A DNA stretch of 64,000 nucleotides, from assembly GCF_003992625.1 (NCBI RefSeq), contig NZ_RZMW01000033.1:1-64000 (forward strand), in the 5' to 3' direction. The notes beneath the pieces were generated by a model that did not search any database, was not told the DNA's origin, and saw only the letters and a list, made by a program, of their open reading frames with translations. The DNA comes from Pelagibacterium lentulum. GTDB taxonomy: Bacteria > Pseudomonadota > Alphaproteobacteria > Rhizobiales > Devosiaceae. Made by a program: the position numbers and the translations under genes. This document shows, in pieces, positions 9,095 to 17,600 of the stretch. Within the stretch, counting starts at the first letter, position 1. Every line of letters begins with the position of its first letter.

Positions 9095-9448
9095 CTAGAA
9101 AAACTCGATCTCACCGCTATTGGTGCGGGCGGCAATGCCGGAAAGCGAATCCTCGCGCAGTTCGTCGAGCGTCAGACCAGACCAGATGTCTTTGGTCGTG
9201 CCCTCGTCGATCTGGTCGTGCAATTCGGCCATGAGCCGGGCCGCGTCGGCCATGTTGCGGCAGCGCTGTTCGATCCGGTCCTGCATCTGGAGTGCGACCA
9301 CAATCTGGCGGATGGCGGTCGAGCGCGCGGTATTGGGGTCGATCGAGGTGTCGCCCAGCGTCAGAAGGCTTGCCGTGATGCCGTCAACCATTTCGGCGGT
9401 CTGCCGTGCGGTTTCTTCCAGCTCTCTGGCCAGTTTCTGCAAGCCCAT
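9095..9448 (-). CDS. Candidate CheY phosphatase / CheT-like small helical chemotaxis protein
   Basis: A 117-residue, almost entirely helical protein from ATG at 9448 (GGGAG eight bases upstream; a TTG two codons earlier is also open). The central helix has ALQMQDRIEQRCRNM, in which DRIEQ fits the DxxxQ phosphatase motif of CheZ and of the small CheT protein known from S. meliloti. The tail ends GEIEFF. It lies on the opposite strand between cheW and cheD. No domain search could be run, so the function rests on motif, size, helicity and location. It could instead be an unrelated helical che accessory protein. Confidence 0.6.
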   Translation of the reverse strand: MGLQKLARELEETARQTAEMVDGITASLLTLGDTSIDPNTARSTAIRQIVVALQMQDRIEQRCRNMADAARLMAELHDQIDEGTTKDIWSGLTLDELREDSLSGIAARTNSGEIEFF

Positions 9449-9546
9449 CAACAATGCTCCCGGTCAAGGTCGATACCGAATGTAAAGGCAAGTTCTAAAC
9501 CGATGCTTTCCTAAATCCGGTCAACTTCTTTCATGCCCTTGTTAGG

Positions 9547-9563
9547 GTTAGCAAATGGCTAAC
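9547..9563. promoter_or_regulatory. Inverted repeat in the cheD/CheT-like divergent region
   Basis: GTTAGC and GCTAAC are perfect six-base arms around a five-base spacer. The site lies in the 287-bp region between the divergent small gene (start 9448) and cheD (start 9736), where a regulator could control both. A further GTTAGG occurs just before it at 9541. The binding protein is unknown. Confidence 0.35.
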
Positions 9564-9735
9564 GAATAGCGCGCTAAGGTCCAAACCGGACGCGAAAGTT
9601 TAAGATTGAAAAAGAACGTTGCTTGCAGAGTAAGCTATGGTCGGCCGTGGAAGGGGGACGGCGATGCGGATTGACGTTTTTGGGTTTTAGGTCTCTGCCC
9701 GAAAGGGTGGGGATAGATAGGGATAAAGACGGGGA

Positions 9736-10320
9736 ATGTCTTCAGCCGGATTACCGAATGCCTTTTCGCGCGGAATTGTTACGACTGTCCATCAGGGTGA
9801 TTGTCTGGTTGCCGCAAATGACGAAGTGACCTTCTCCACCGTTCTTGGATCCTGCATCAGCGCCTGCGTGCGCGACAATGTGGCCGGGGTCGGGGGCATG
9901 AACCACTTTCTGCTTGCAACCCAATCTGGTTCCCAGCGCGACAAGTACGGCGATTCAGCGCGCTATGGCGCCTTTGCTATGGAACAGCTCATCAATATGG
10001 TGCTGACCAAGGGAACCGGCCGGAAGGCCAATCTCGAATTTAAGGTCTTTGGCGGTGGCAACATTCATTCGGGCATGAATGATGTGGGGCTGAAAAATAT
10101 CGAGTTCGTGCGCGAGTTCCTGAAAAATGAAGGCTACCGTATCGTCAGCGAGGATATGGGCGGCAGCTTTGCACGCAGGGTGATGTTCAAGCCGCAGACA
10201 GGACGGGCCTTCGTCAAGCGTCTGGAAAGCACCGACAACGCAAGGTTGGTGCGCGAAGAACTCGCCATCGCCTCACGCCAGAAGATCAAGCCGGTCGCCG
10301 ACGATATCGAATTGTTCTAG
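9736..10320 (+). CDS. cheD: Chemoreceptor glutamine deamidase CheD
   Basis: A 194-residue CheD. It deamidates specific receptor glutamines and helps adaptation. The catalytic cysteine in TVLGSCISAC, the histidine in GGMNHFLL and the KVFGGGNI segment with following threonine/serine residues fit the CheD papain-like active site. The C-terminus ends DDIELF. ATG lies after GGGGA. It has its own upstream region and ends 109 bp before the second receptor gene, so the two may be co-transcribed. Confidence 0.95.
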   Translation: MSSAGLPNAFSRGIVTTVHQGDCLVAANDEVTFSTVLGSCISACVRDNVAGVGGMNHFLLATQSGSQRDKYGDSARYGAFAMEQLINMVLTKGTGRKANLEFKVFGGGNIHSGMNDVGLKNIEFVREFLKNEGYRIVSEDMGGSFARRVMFKPQTGRAFVKRLESTDNARLVREELAIASRQKIKPVADDIELF

Positions 10321-10410
10321 GTGCTTGGGTTTTATCGCTAAGGCTTGTGCGGCCCCGGCGCCAAATTCACTAGCAAAGCCTTACCAGGCTACCTTGGCGC
10401 AAACCAAGCG

Positions 10411-10418
10411 TTAACCAT
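10411..10418 (+). promoter_or_regulatory. Possible CtrA half-site upstream of the second chemoreceptor gene
   Basis: TTAACCAT occurs 11 bases before the start codon. This octamer is the common half-site bound by the cell-cycle regulator CtrA in front of motility and chemotaxis genes of alphaproteobacteria. A single copy of eight bases is weak evidence. Confidence 0.3.
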
Positions 10419-10429
10419 AAGCCCCTAGT

Positions 10430-12001
10430 TTGACTCAACAGCGCTTTGCGCTTCGTCACTTTGAGCTTTGGGACCCGAACTTGCGCCAGACGCGACTTGT
10501 CATAGCCTTGCTGCCGCTTTGGCTGGCCATGCTTGCGTCCGCGCTTGCGCTTTGGGCCTGGGCTGGGCCATCAGCTTTCGTGCTATCGGCCATTGCCGGG
10601 CTTTTCGTTCTGTGCGCCGGGCTTGCCATATTCATTGCCTGGCGGGGCGAGACACAACACCGCAAGGCGCTGTCCGATCTGGGCGAAGCTGTGGGCGCTG
10701 GCGCCATCGGAAAGGCGCGTGAGATCGATCATATCAAGATGGTGGCAGCGAACCTGTGCCAGCGGCTTGAGCGGGCGCTGACCTATAAGGCGGCCTTTGA
10801 GCACGCTCAGGCGCCACTTCTTATTACCGATGCACAGGGCGCTATAACGGCCAAAAGCCTTGGCTTTACAAAGCTGTCCGGCGAGGGTTCCGATACGTCA
10901 ATGTTGTCGTCGTCCTTCGACCGGGCGCCAAATCTGGAGCGCAGTCTCTGGCATGGTCAGGTGCGGTTTGCTGGCCGGCTCTGGCATGTGACGAGCATGC
11001 CGCTTACCGGCGAGCGCTGGCTGATCGGGCTCTCGCGCGAGGGCATGGTAATCGCAGAGGATGCGTTTTCGCGCTTTGCCGATGCGCTGGTTGGCGGGCA
11101 GACCGGGTTTCGCTTTTCCTCTCGTGAAATCGCCGATAGTCCCGAACTGGCCGCGCTCAATTCCGGACTTGAGGCGCTCGACCGGAGCGTGACGCTCATC
11201 GATGCTTTGGCAGAGGGCCGTGAAAATCCCGAACGGCTGGATGTTGTGACGCTCAATTCCGGGCTTGCCCCGCAGGTGCGGGCGGTCGCGCATGCACTTT
11301 CTGGCTTGGTGCAGGAGCGTGATGCCAATGCCCAGGCTCTGGCGCGCGATCAGGCCCGGTTGACCGAAGTGCGCCGACTTGTCGAATTGTGCCGCGTTGC
11401 CTCGGAAAAACTGACGGCGGGCACCGAGGCGGCGCGCCGGTCCGCAAAGGCGGCGCGTGATGAAATCGAGATCGGTCGCAGCGCCACCAAAGCCGTGTCC
11501 GATATGGGTAGCCATGCGCGCGATGCCTCCGAACATGCCAATAGCGCCGCGCGGCTCGCTGGCCAATCGATGGCCGAACTCAATCATTTGACCCAGCAGA
11601 TCGACAAGCTGATGAGTGGGATCGAAGATGTGTCGTTCCGCACAAATCTCTTGGCGCTCAATGCGGCGGTGGAAGCGGCGCGCGCGGGGGAAAAGGGCGC
11701 AGGGTTTGCAGTGGTCGCCGCCGAGGTGCGCGAATTGGCCCAGGCCAGCACCCGCGCGAGCAAGGATATTCGCGCCTTGATTAAGAAAGGCGTCAGTCAG
11801 GTCGGCGAGGGGACAGAGCATGCGACGCGGCTTGGTCAGATGCTGACAGAGATCGACGCGCATTTACTGAATTTAAGTGATGAGACGGCAATGATCGGAT
11901 CAGCGCTGGAGACCGGTGCCAAGTCCATCGACACTGCTCAGCGCGAAATCGAGGAACTGGATACGGTCGCCGCAAGGCAAGCCGACGCTTTGGGGCAATA
12001 G
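10430..12001 (+). CDS. Methyl-accepting chemotaxis protein with short membrane anchor
   Basis: A 523-residue receptor-like protein read from a TTG start (no better in-frame start precedes the first membrane helix). Two hydrophobic segments near residues 24-45 and 48-68 sit almost back to back, so there is little periplasmic domain. A PAS-like region (about 125-210) follows, then the MCP coiled coil with tip [20 protein letters not shown] near 402. The product ends RQADALGQ and lacks the CheR-tethering pentapeptide seen in the receptor at the window start. Its place between cheD and cheR suggests an energy or cytoplasmic sensor; that is inference. Confidence 0.88.
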   Translation: MTQQRFALRHFELWDPNLRQTRLVIALLPLWLAMLASALALWAWAGPSAFVLSAIAGLFVLCAGLAIFIAWRGETQHRKALSDLGEAVGAGAIGKAREIDHIKMVAANLCQRLERALTYKAAFEHAQAPLLITDAQGAITAKSLGFTKLSGEGSDTSMLSSSFDRAPNLERSLWHGQVRFAGRLWHVTSMPLTGERWLIGLSREGMVIAEDAFSRFADALVGGQTGFRFSSREIADSPELAALNSGLEALDRSVTLIDALAEGRENPERLDVVTLNSGLAPQVRAVAHALSGLVQERDANAQALARDQARLTEVRRLVELCRVASEKLTAGTEAARRSAKAARDEIEIGRSATKAVSDMGSHARDASEHANSAARLAGQSMAELNHLTQQIDKLMSGIEDVSFRTNLLALNAAVEAARAGEKGAGFAVVAAEVRELAQASTRASKDIRALIKKGVSQVGEGTEHATRLGQMLTEIDAHLLNLSDETAMIGSALETGAKSIDTAQREIEELDTVAARQADALGQ

Positions 12002-12077
12002 GGCATAATCAACATGCCCTTTTGCAGATACAGGAAATGACAGTGGGGCTGGTCCCCGGCAGGGGAGTAAGGGATAC

Positions 12078-12938
12078 ATGGATCACGGCGAAATTGCGCT
12101 AAGCACGCGTGAATTTACCCGAATTCGGGAGCGGGTTTACAAGGTCGCCGGAATTTCATTGTCCGATGCCAAGCGGACGCTTGTTGTATCGCGCCTGTCC
12201 AAGGTGGTTCGGACGCTCGGTGCAAAGAGCTTTGACGATTATATCGATTATCTCGAAACACGGGGCACACCCGAGGACGACCAGGAATTCGTCAACGCGC
12301 TCACAACGAACCTGACGCGGTTTTTCCGCGAAGATCATCATTTCGACCATCTGATCGGCCATGTCCGCGATCTGATCGCCCGCACCCCACGCATGACCCG
12401 CACCGGCAAGCCGCGCCTGCGTATCTGGTCTGCGGGTTGCTCAACGGGGCAGGAGCCCTATACGATTGCGCTGTGCCTACTCAAGGCGTTCCCGGAGCTT
12501 GCGCGGTGGGATTTCAAGATTCTGGCCACCGATATCGATTCCGGCGTGGTCGCGAAGGCTTCTACGGGGACTTATCCGGTGGGCGAGTTGAACGGATTGT
12601 CGTCCGAGCGCGTGGCGCTTTTCGAAAAGACCGGCGATGGAAACATTCGTATTCCGCGCGCAGCGCACGGGCTTGTAACCTTCAAGCTGCTCAATCTCAT
12701 CGAACCCTGGCCGGTCAAAGGTCCGTTCGACGCGATCTTTTGCCGAAACGTGGCTATTTATTTCGACAAGCCTACTCAAGGAACATTGTTTGACAGGCTG
12801 GGGCAGGTGCTCGCGCCCGATGGCTTTCTCTATATCGGGCATTCGGAAAATCTGCAGGCGGTCTCCAACGGCTACCAGCTTGTGGGCAAGACCATTTACC
12901 AACCTAAACCCACTGCGAAATCAAGGACTGCAGCATGA
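12078..12938 (+). CDS. cheR: Chemotaxis protein methyltransferase CheR
   Basis: A 286-residue CheR that methylates receptor glutamates with S-adenosylmethionine. The N-terminal helical domain (about 1-85) includes TTNLTRFFREDHHF, and the SAM-binding motif is IWSAGCSTGQEPYTIA. FDAIFCRNVAIYFDKPTQ and FLYIGHSENL are the later conserved motifs. Its stop overlaps the cheB start by four bases (ATGA), indicating translational coupling. Confidence 0.97.
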   Translation: MDHGEIALSTREFTRIRERVYKVAGISLSDAKRTLVVSRLSKVVRTLGAKSFDDYIDYLETRGTPEDDQEFVNALTTNLTRFFREDHHFDHLIGHVRDLIARTPRMTRTGKPRLRIWSAGCSTGQEPYTIALCLLKAFPELARWDFKILATDIDSGVVAKASTGTYPVGELNGLSSERVALFEKTGDGNIRIPRAAHGLVTFKLLNLIEPWPVKGPFDAIFCRNVAIYFDKPTQGTLFDRLGQVLAPDGFLYIGHSENLQAVSNGYQLVGKTIYQPKPTAKSRTAA

Positions 12939-13978
12939 TCAAAGTTCTGGTTGTCGACGATTCCGCACTGATCCGCGAAGTTCTGAGCAAGACGCTTGCT
13001 GCCGATGGCGACATCAAGGTAGTGGGCACGGCCCATGATCCACTCGATGCGCGCGACAAGATAAAGGCGCTCAATCCCGATGTGGTAACGCTCGATATTG
13101 AAATGCCCAATATGAACGGGCTGGCATTCCTGCAGAAAATCATGCGGCTGCGTCCAATGCCCGTTGTCATGGTCTCGACCCTGACGACAAAGGGGGCAAA
13201 CGAAACCATGCTGGCGCTCGAGTTGGGCGCTGTCGATTTTGTCGCAAAACCCAGTTCGGATCTTTCCGGCGGTATCGAGCGCTTCGGCATCATGCTGCGC
13301 GAAAAGGTGCGCTTTGCTGCCGCCAGCGACGTACAGGCGCGTGTCCATCGCGCGCCTGCCCCGAATGTGCCTATCAAGACCGCGGCGGCAGCAGCCGGTT
13401 CGCTGATTGCGATTGGGGCCTCGACTGGTGGGGTGGAAGCTATCCGGCAGGTTCTCAGTCAATTTCCGGCCGATTGTCCACCCATCGTCATTGCCCAGCA
13501 TATGCCCAAGGGCTTCACCGGGCGCTTTGCCTCCCGTCTCAACGATCTTGTCGATGTCACGGTGCTGGAGGCCGAGGACCGCATGCCGCTTGCGGTGGGC
13601 CATGCCTATATTGCGCCAGGCGATTTTCACCTGCGGGTGGAAAAGAGCTCGGGCCAGCTCAAGTGCCGCGTGACCCAGGACGAGCAGATGTCGGGACATC
13701 GGCCCAGCGTTGATGTGTTGTTTGAATCGGTGGCCAAGGTCATCGGACCGAAAGCGGTTGGGGCCATTCTGACCGGCATGGGGCGCGACGGAGCCAATGG
13801 GATGAAGATGATGCGCGATGCGGGTGCCTTTACCATCGGGCAGGCCAAGGGCTCGGCGTTGATTTACGGCATGCCCAAGGTGGCGTTTGAAATGGGAGCG
13901 GTGGTCGAGGAGGCGTCGATCGAAAAGATCGCGCCACGACTGGTGCAGGCGCTTATGCGCATCAAGGCGGCGGCCTGA
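12935..13978 (+). CDS. cheB: Chemotaxis methylesterase/deamidase CheB
   Basis: A 347-residue two-domain CheB. The receiver domain has D8-D9 and phospho-acceptor D54 (VVTLDIEMPNMNG). After an alanine-rich linker (about 130-155) the methylesterase domain has the catalytic serine in GASTGGVEA, histidine in AQHMPKGFT and aspartate in GMGRDGANG. Phosphorylation by CheA activates removal of receptor methyl groups. It is coupled to cheR. Confidence 0.97.
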   Translation: MIKVLVVDDSALIREVLSKTLAADGDIKVVGTAHDPLDARDKIKALNPDVVTLDIEMPNMNGLAFLQKIMRLRPMPVVMVSTLTTKGANETMLALELGAVDFVAKPSSDLSGGIERFGIMLREKVRFAAASDVQARVHRAPAPNVPIKTAAAAAGSLIAIGASTGGVEAIRQVLSQFPADCPPIVIAQHMPKGFTGRFASRLNDLVDVTVLEAEDRMPLAVGHAYIAPGDFHLRVEKSSGQLKCRVTQDEQMSGHRPSVDVLFESVAKVIGPKAVGAILTGMGRDGANGMKMMRDAGAFTIGQAKGSALIYGMPKVAFEMGAVVEEASIEKIAPRLVQALMRIKAAA

Positions 13979-14097
13979 GAGGGCTGTTGCCAGGGGTTGT
14001 GGGACGCAAGTTGAGGGAATGGTAACGCTTGGAGATTAGTGTTGCGAAATTCATGGTTTTCTTCCGGTTCGCCCGGACAATCTAATCTGGGGTAACA

Positions 14098-14487
14098 ATG
14101 CCAAAGGCCAGTGCAGTCAGCGTTCTGATCGTCGACGATCAGCAGTCCATGCGGGGAATCTGCAAGTATATTCTCACCCAGCTCGGTTTTAAGGACATCA
14201 TCGAAGCCAAGTCGGGCCGCGATGCGCTCACCAAGCTCGAAAAGACCAATGTGGATCTGATCATTTCGGACTGGAACATGGATGATGTCGACGGGCTGAC
14301 GCTTTTGAAGGTCATTCGCAAGCATCCGCGGACCGCTGCGATGCCCTTCATCATGGCGACGGGTCGCTCCGATAAGGAACAGGTCAAGGAAGCCATTGAA
14401 TCGGGTGTCAACAATTACATTATCAAGCCGTTCGATGCCGCGACAATGAAAAAACGCATCGAGGCGGTAATAGGCGCGCTCTCCTGA
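14098..14487 (+). CDS. cheY: Chemotaxis response regulator CheY (second copy, likely motor-binding)
   Basis: A 129-residue receiver. D13-D14, phospho-acceptor D58 in ISDWNMDDVDG, the threonine in IMATGRS and the lysine in IIKPFDA are present. The DWNM sequence is like enteric CheY and unlike the first copy's DINM, which supports a motor-binding role; this is inference. It is the last gene of the cluster and is followed by a terminator. Confidence 0.93.
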   Translation: MPKASAVSVLIVDDQQSMRGICKYILTQLGFKDIIEAKSGRDALTKLEKTNVDLIISDWNMDDVDGLTLLKVIRKHPRTAAMPFIMATGRSDKEQVKEAIESGVNNYIIKPFDAATMKKRIEAVIGALS

Positions 14488-14512
14488 CCTTTATAAATCA
14501 GCGCAAGTTTTC

Positions 14513-14538
14513 AAAAGCCGGATTCTTCCGGCTTTTTT
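14513..14538 (+). terminator. Rho-independent terminator closing the che cluster
   Basis: Arms AAGCCGGA and TCCGGCTT with loop TTCT, preceded by an A-run and followed by seven T. It lies 26 bases after the second cheY stop codon. Confidence 0.9.
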
Positions 14539-14626
14539 TATGCGCAAATGCCGCACAAGTTTGCGTTAAGGGACGCGATTCTGGGATAGATTGCGTGCAA
14601 CATTACAAAAGCGGAGCATAAGGGGC

Positions 14627-14989
14627 ATGAAAAAGATCGGGCTTGTCGCCCATGACGACAAGAAGGACGATATGGTGGCCTTTGCGCTTGAGCATCGGCA
14701 AAAGCTTGAAACATTTGAGCTTTTCGGAACCGGCACGACCGGAGGGCGAGTCGCCGAGGGGGCGGGACTGTCGATCAGCCGGCTCAAAAGCGGGCCTTTG
14801 GGCGGGGATGCTCAGCTCGGCGCCATGATCTGCGAAGGCCAGCTCGACGCGCTAATCTTTTTCATCGATCCGCTTTCCGCCATGCCCCATGATGTTGATG
14901 TTAAAGCATTAGTTCGGCTGGCAACACTTTACGACATCCCTTTTGCGTGCAATCGTTCCACAGCGCAGGCCGTGCTTGCGGCGCTTTGA
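14627..14989 (+). CDS. mgsA: Methylglyoxal synthase
   Basis: A 120-residue protein that converts dihydroxyacetone phosphate to methylglyoxal and phosphate. [13 protein letters not shown] opens the fold; GTGTTGGR binds phosphate; GGDAQLG contains the catalytic aspartate; [15 protein letters not shown] carries the conserved PHDxDVKAL. The start at 14627 (AGGGG just upstream) matches the family, whereas the frame is open from 14591. It is somewhat shorter than the 152-residue E. coli enzyme because it lacks N- and C-terminal extensions. It stands alone between the che and liv clusters. Confidence 0.93.
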   Translation: MKKIGLVAHDDKKDDMVAFALEHRQKLETFELFGTGTTGGRVAEGAGLSISRLKSGPLGGDAQLGAMICEGQLDALIFFIDPLSAMPHDVDVKALVRLATLYDIPFACNRSTAQAVLAAL

Positions 14990-15096
14990 GCCAGGGTGGT
15001 GTTGACCGCAACGCGCGGTTATGAACACATGCGCGAAATTTTCTGGCGGTCGGCAAACCGCCGGTTTCGCGCACGATTCAAGGGGTAAATCAACCG

Positions 15097-15882
15097 GTGT
15101 CATCTGATGCTGTCATTTCGGTCCATGACGTCTCCAAACGGTTTGGCGGGCTCATGGCGGTCAAGAACTGCTCGCTCTCGGTTGAGCGCGGTTCGATAAC
15201 AGGGCTAATCGGGCCCAACGGGGCGGGCAAGTCCACGCTGTTCAACATGGTCGCGGGCAATTTCGCGCCGACAAGCGGCAAGATTATCTTTGACGGTCAG
15301 GACATTACGGGGCTCAAGCCGCACCAGTTGTTCAAGCTGGGCATGCTGCGCACTTTCCAGATCGCACATGAATTTTCCAACATGACGGCGCTGGAAAACC
15401 TGATGATGGTGCCTGGCGACCAGCCTGGCGAAAGCCTTGGCACCTTGTGGTTCCGCCCTTCGATTGCGCGGGCGCGCGAGATTGAAGTCAAGCAGAAGGC
15501 GCTCGATGTCATCGACTTTCTAAAGCTCGGGCACGTCAAGGACGAGCTGGCAGGCAATCTGTCGGGTGGGCAGAAAAAGCTGTTGGAGCTTGGGCGCACC
15601 ATGATGGTGGATGCCAAGGTCGTGCTGCTCGACGAAGTGGCAGCCGGGGTCAACAAGACGCTGCTCAACGATCTTGCCGCCAATATCGAGCGGATGAATT
15701 CCGAACTTGGCTATACGTTCTTTGTGATCGAGCATGACATGGATCTCATCGCGCGGCTCTGTGATCCGGTGATCGTCATGGCGCAGGGCGAGGTCATCGC
15801 CAAGGGCACCATGGAAGAGCTGCGGGCCAATCCCATGATTGTAGAGGCCTATTTCGGCGGTCCGGTGGAGGCAGTGCAATGA
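15097..15882 (+). CDS. livG: Branched-chain amino acid-type ABC transporter ATPase LivG
   Basis: A 261-residue ATPase read from GTG. Walker A is GPNGAGKST (about 39-47), the ABC signature is LSGGQKKLLELGR and Walker B is VVLLDEVAAGV. The long insert after the Q-loop and the size are typical of LivG. It overlaps livF by four bases. In this group the aspartate of Walker B is followed by EVAAGV instead of EPTAGL; the catalytic glutamate is retained. Confidence 0.92.
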   Translation: MSSDAVISVHDVSKRFGGLMAVKNCSLSVERGSITGLIGPNGAGKSTLFNMVAGNFAPTSGKIIFDGQDITGLKPHQLFKLGMLRTFQIAHEFSNMTALENLMMVPGDQPGESLGTLWFRPSIARAREIEVKQKALDVIDFLKLGHVKDELAGNLSGGQKKLLELGRTMMVDAKVVLLDEVAAGVNKTLLNDLAANIERMNSELGYTFFVIEHDMDLIARLCDPVIVMAQGEVIAKGTMEELRANPMIVEAYFGGPVEAVQ

Positions 15883-16583
15883 GCCTTGTCGAACTCAAGG
15901 ACATCAAGGCAGGCTATGGCGGCGCGCCCATTCTCAACGGGGTCAATATCGCGATCGATGCCAGCGATATCGGGGTGATCGTCGGGCCCAACGGGGCCGG
16001 CAAGTCAACGACGCTAAAGGCCATTTTCGGGCTTTTGACGGTTACGGATGGCTCAGTAACCTTTGCGGGGCAGGACATCACCAATTCGGAGGCGGACCGG
16101 CTCGTGCCCATGGGGCTGAGCTTCATTCCGCAGGAGCACAATGTCTTCACCTCGATGACGGTGCATGAAAACCTTGAAATGGGTGCCTTTGTCCGGCGTG
16201 ACGACATTTCCGATACGCTTGATGAGGTCTATGAAATGTTTCCCGATCTCAAGGCCAAGCGGCGACAGAATGCTGGCGAACTCTCGGGCGGACAGCGCCA
16301 GATGGTGGCCATGGGCCGGGCGCTGATGAGCAAGCCGAAACTTTTGATGCTCGATGAGCCATCGGCGGGGCTTTCACCGCGCTACATGATCGAAATCTTC
16401 GAGCAGGTGGTCAAAATCAATCGGGCCGGTGTCGGTATCCTGATGGTTGAACAGAACGCGCGACAGGCGCTTGCCTTTGCGACCAAGGGCTTTGTTCTGG
16501 CCAATGGCCAGAACAGGTTCACTGGAACGGGGCAGGAATTGCTCGACGATCCGGATGTCGCCAAAAGCTTTCTTGGGGGTTAG
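15879..16583 (+). CDS. livF: Branched-chain amino acid-type ABC transporter ATPase LivF
   Basis: A 234-residue ATPase with Walker A GPNGAGKST, signature LSGGQRQMVAMGRAL and Walker B LLMLDEPSAGLSP. The length and the absence of the LivG insert identify it as LivF, the partner ATPase of the hydrophobic amino acid uptake family. The ATGA overlap with livG suggests coupled translation to give a 1:1 pair. Confidence 0.93.
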   Translation: MSLVELKDIKAGYGGAPILNGVNIAIDASDIGVIVGPNGAGKSTTLKAIFGLLTVTDGSVTFAGQDITNSEADRLVPMGLSFIPQEHNVFTSMTVHENLEMGAFVRRDDISDTLDEVYEMFPDLKAKRRQNAGELSGGQRQMVAMGRALMSKPKLLMLDEPSAGLSPRYMIEIFEQVVKINRAGVGILMVEQNARQALAFATKGFVLANGQNRFTGTGQELLDDPDVAKSFLGG

Positions 16584-16595
16584 GGCGCAAGTCAG

Positions 16596-17600
16596 ATGAA
16601 CGATCTTATTTTCTTTTTCAATCAAGTGATGATTGGCGGGGTGGTTCTAGGCTCGATCTATGCCTTGGGCGCTGTCGGGATCACGCTGATTTTTGGCATC
16701 TTGCGATTTGCTCATTTTGCTCACGGCGACATGATGACAATGGGCGGGTTCGTCGCCTTTGTCCTGGCGACGCTCGTTGCCGGGATGGGGCTGGCTTTCC
16801 CGCTGCCGACCGGCTTTATCGTCCTGCCCTTTGCCATGGTGATTGCCGCCGGTATCGCCTTGGGCATCGACAAGGGCTTTTATGCGCCATTGCGCGCCCG
16901 CGGCGCGCGACCTGTGACGCTTCTGATCGCCTCCATCGGTGTCACCATGATGATCCAAGGGCTTATCCGCCTGTTTTTCGGTACCAGCACGCGCTCGTTT
17001 TTCGATACCGAGCCCAAGACACTGATCCGCATCGATGTGCCGATCGAAGGCGCGACGCGCCCGATCTCGTTTACAGAGCCGCAATTGCTGCTGGTAATCC
17101 TGACACTGATCGCGGTGGTTGCGTTGCATTTCTTCCTCACCCGTTCGCGGTTGGGCAAGGGTATGCGCGCCATGGCGGACAATCCCGACCTGGCAAAGGT
17201 TTCCGGCATCAATACCAAGCAGGTTGTGCGTGTAACCTGGATCATTGCCGGGGGGCTGGCCTGTATGGCAGGCACGATGCTGGCGCTTGATGTCTCGCTC
17301 AAGCCCGACCTTGCGTTCAACATCGTCCTGCCGATCTTTGCCGCGGCGATTGTTGGCGGTCTTGGCCATGCTTATGGCGCAATCGCCGGAGGTTTTTTGC
17401 TCGGCTTTGCCGAAACCATGGCGGTCTTTAATTGGGCGGTCCTTTTGCGCCCCTTTAGGGACAATCTCCCCGAATGGCTGGAAATTCCATCGTCTCTGGC
17501 TCTGGTGCAGTCCGAATATAAGCTCACCGTCGCCTTCATCATTCTGGTCGTGGTCTTGCTTGTGCGGCCGACCGGGATTTTTAAGGGAGCCTCGACATGA
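16596..17600 (+). CDS. livH: Branched-chain amino acid-type ABC transporter permease LivH
   Basis: A 334-residue inner-membrane permease with about eight hydrophobic segments. GSIYALGAVGITLIFGILRF near residue 14 is the usual LivH opening. The EAA-like cytoplasmic segment LGKGMRAMADNPDLAKVSGI (about 187-206) contacts the ATPases. Thirteen bases separate it from livF and four bases overlap with livM. Confidence 0.93.
   Translation: MNDLIFFFNQVMIGGVVLGSIYALGAVGITLIFGILRFAHFAHGDMMTMGGFVAFVLATLVAGMGLAFPLPTGFIVLPFAMVIAAGIALGIDKGFYAPLRARGARPVTLLIASIGVTMMIQGLIRLFFGTSTRSFFDTEPKTLIRIDVPIEGATRPISFTEPQLLLVILTLIAVVALHFFLTRSRLGKGMRAMADNPDLAKVSGINTKQVVRVTWIIAGGLACMAGTMLALDVSLKPDLAFNIVLPIFAAAIVGGLGHAYGAIAGGFLLGFAETMAVFNWAVLLRPFRDNLPEWLEIPSSLALVQSEYKLTVAFIILVVVLLVRPTGIFKGAST

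Noticed and set aside
9623-9829. A 68-codon frame overlapping the 5' end of cheD
   Set aside because: It is out of frame with cheD, overlaps its start region and shows no recognisable sequence. The region is better explained as a promoter region.
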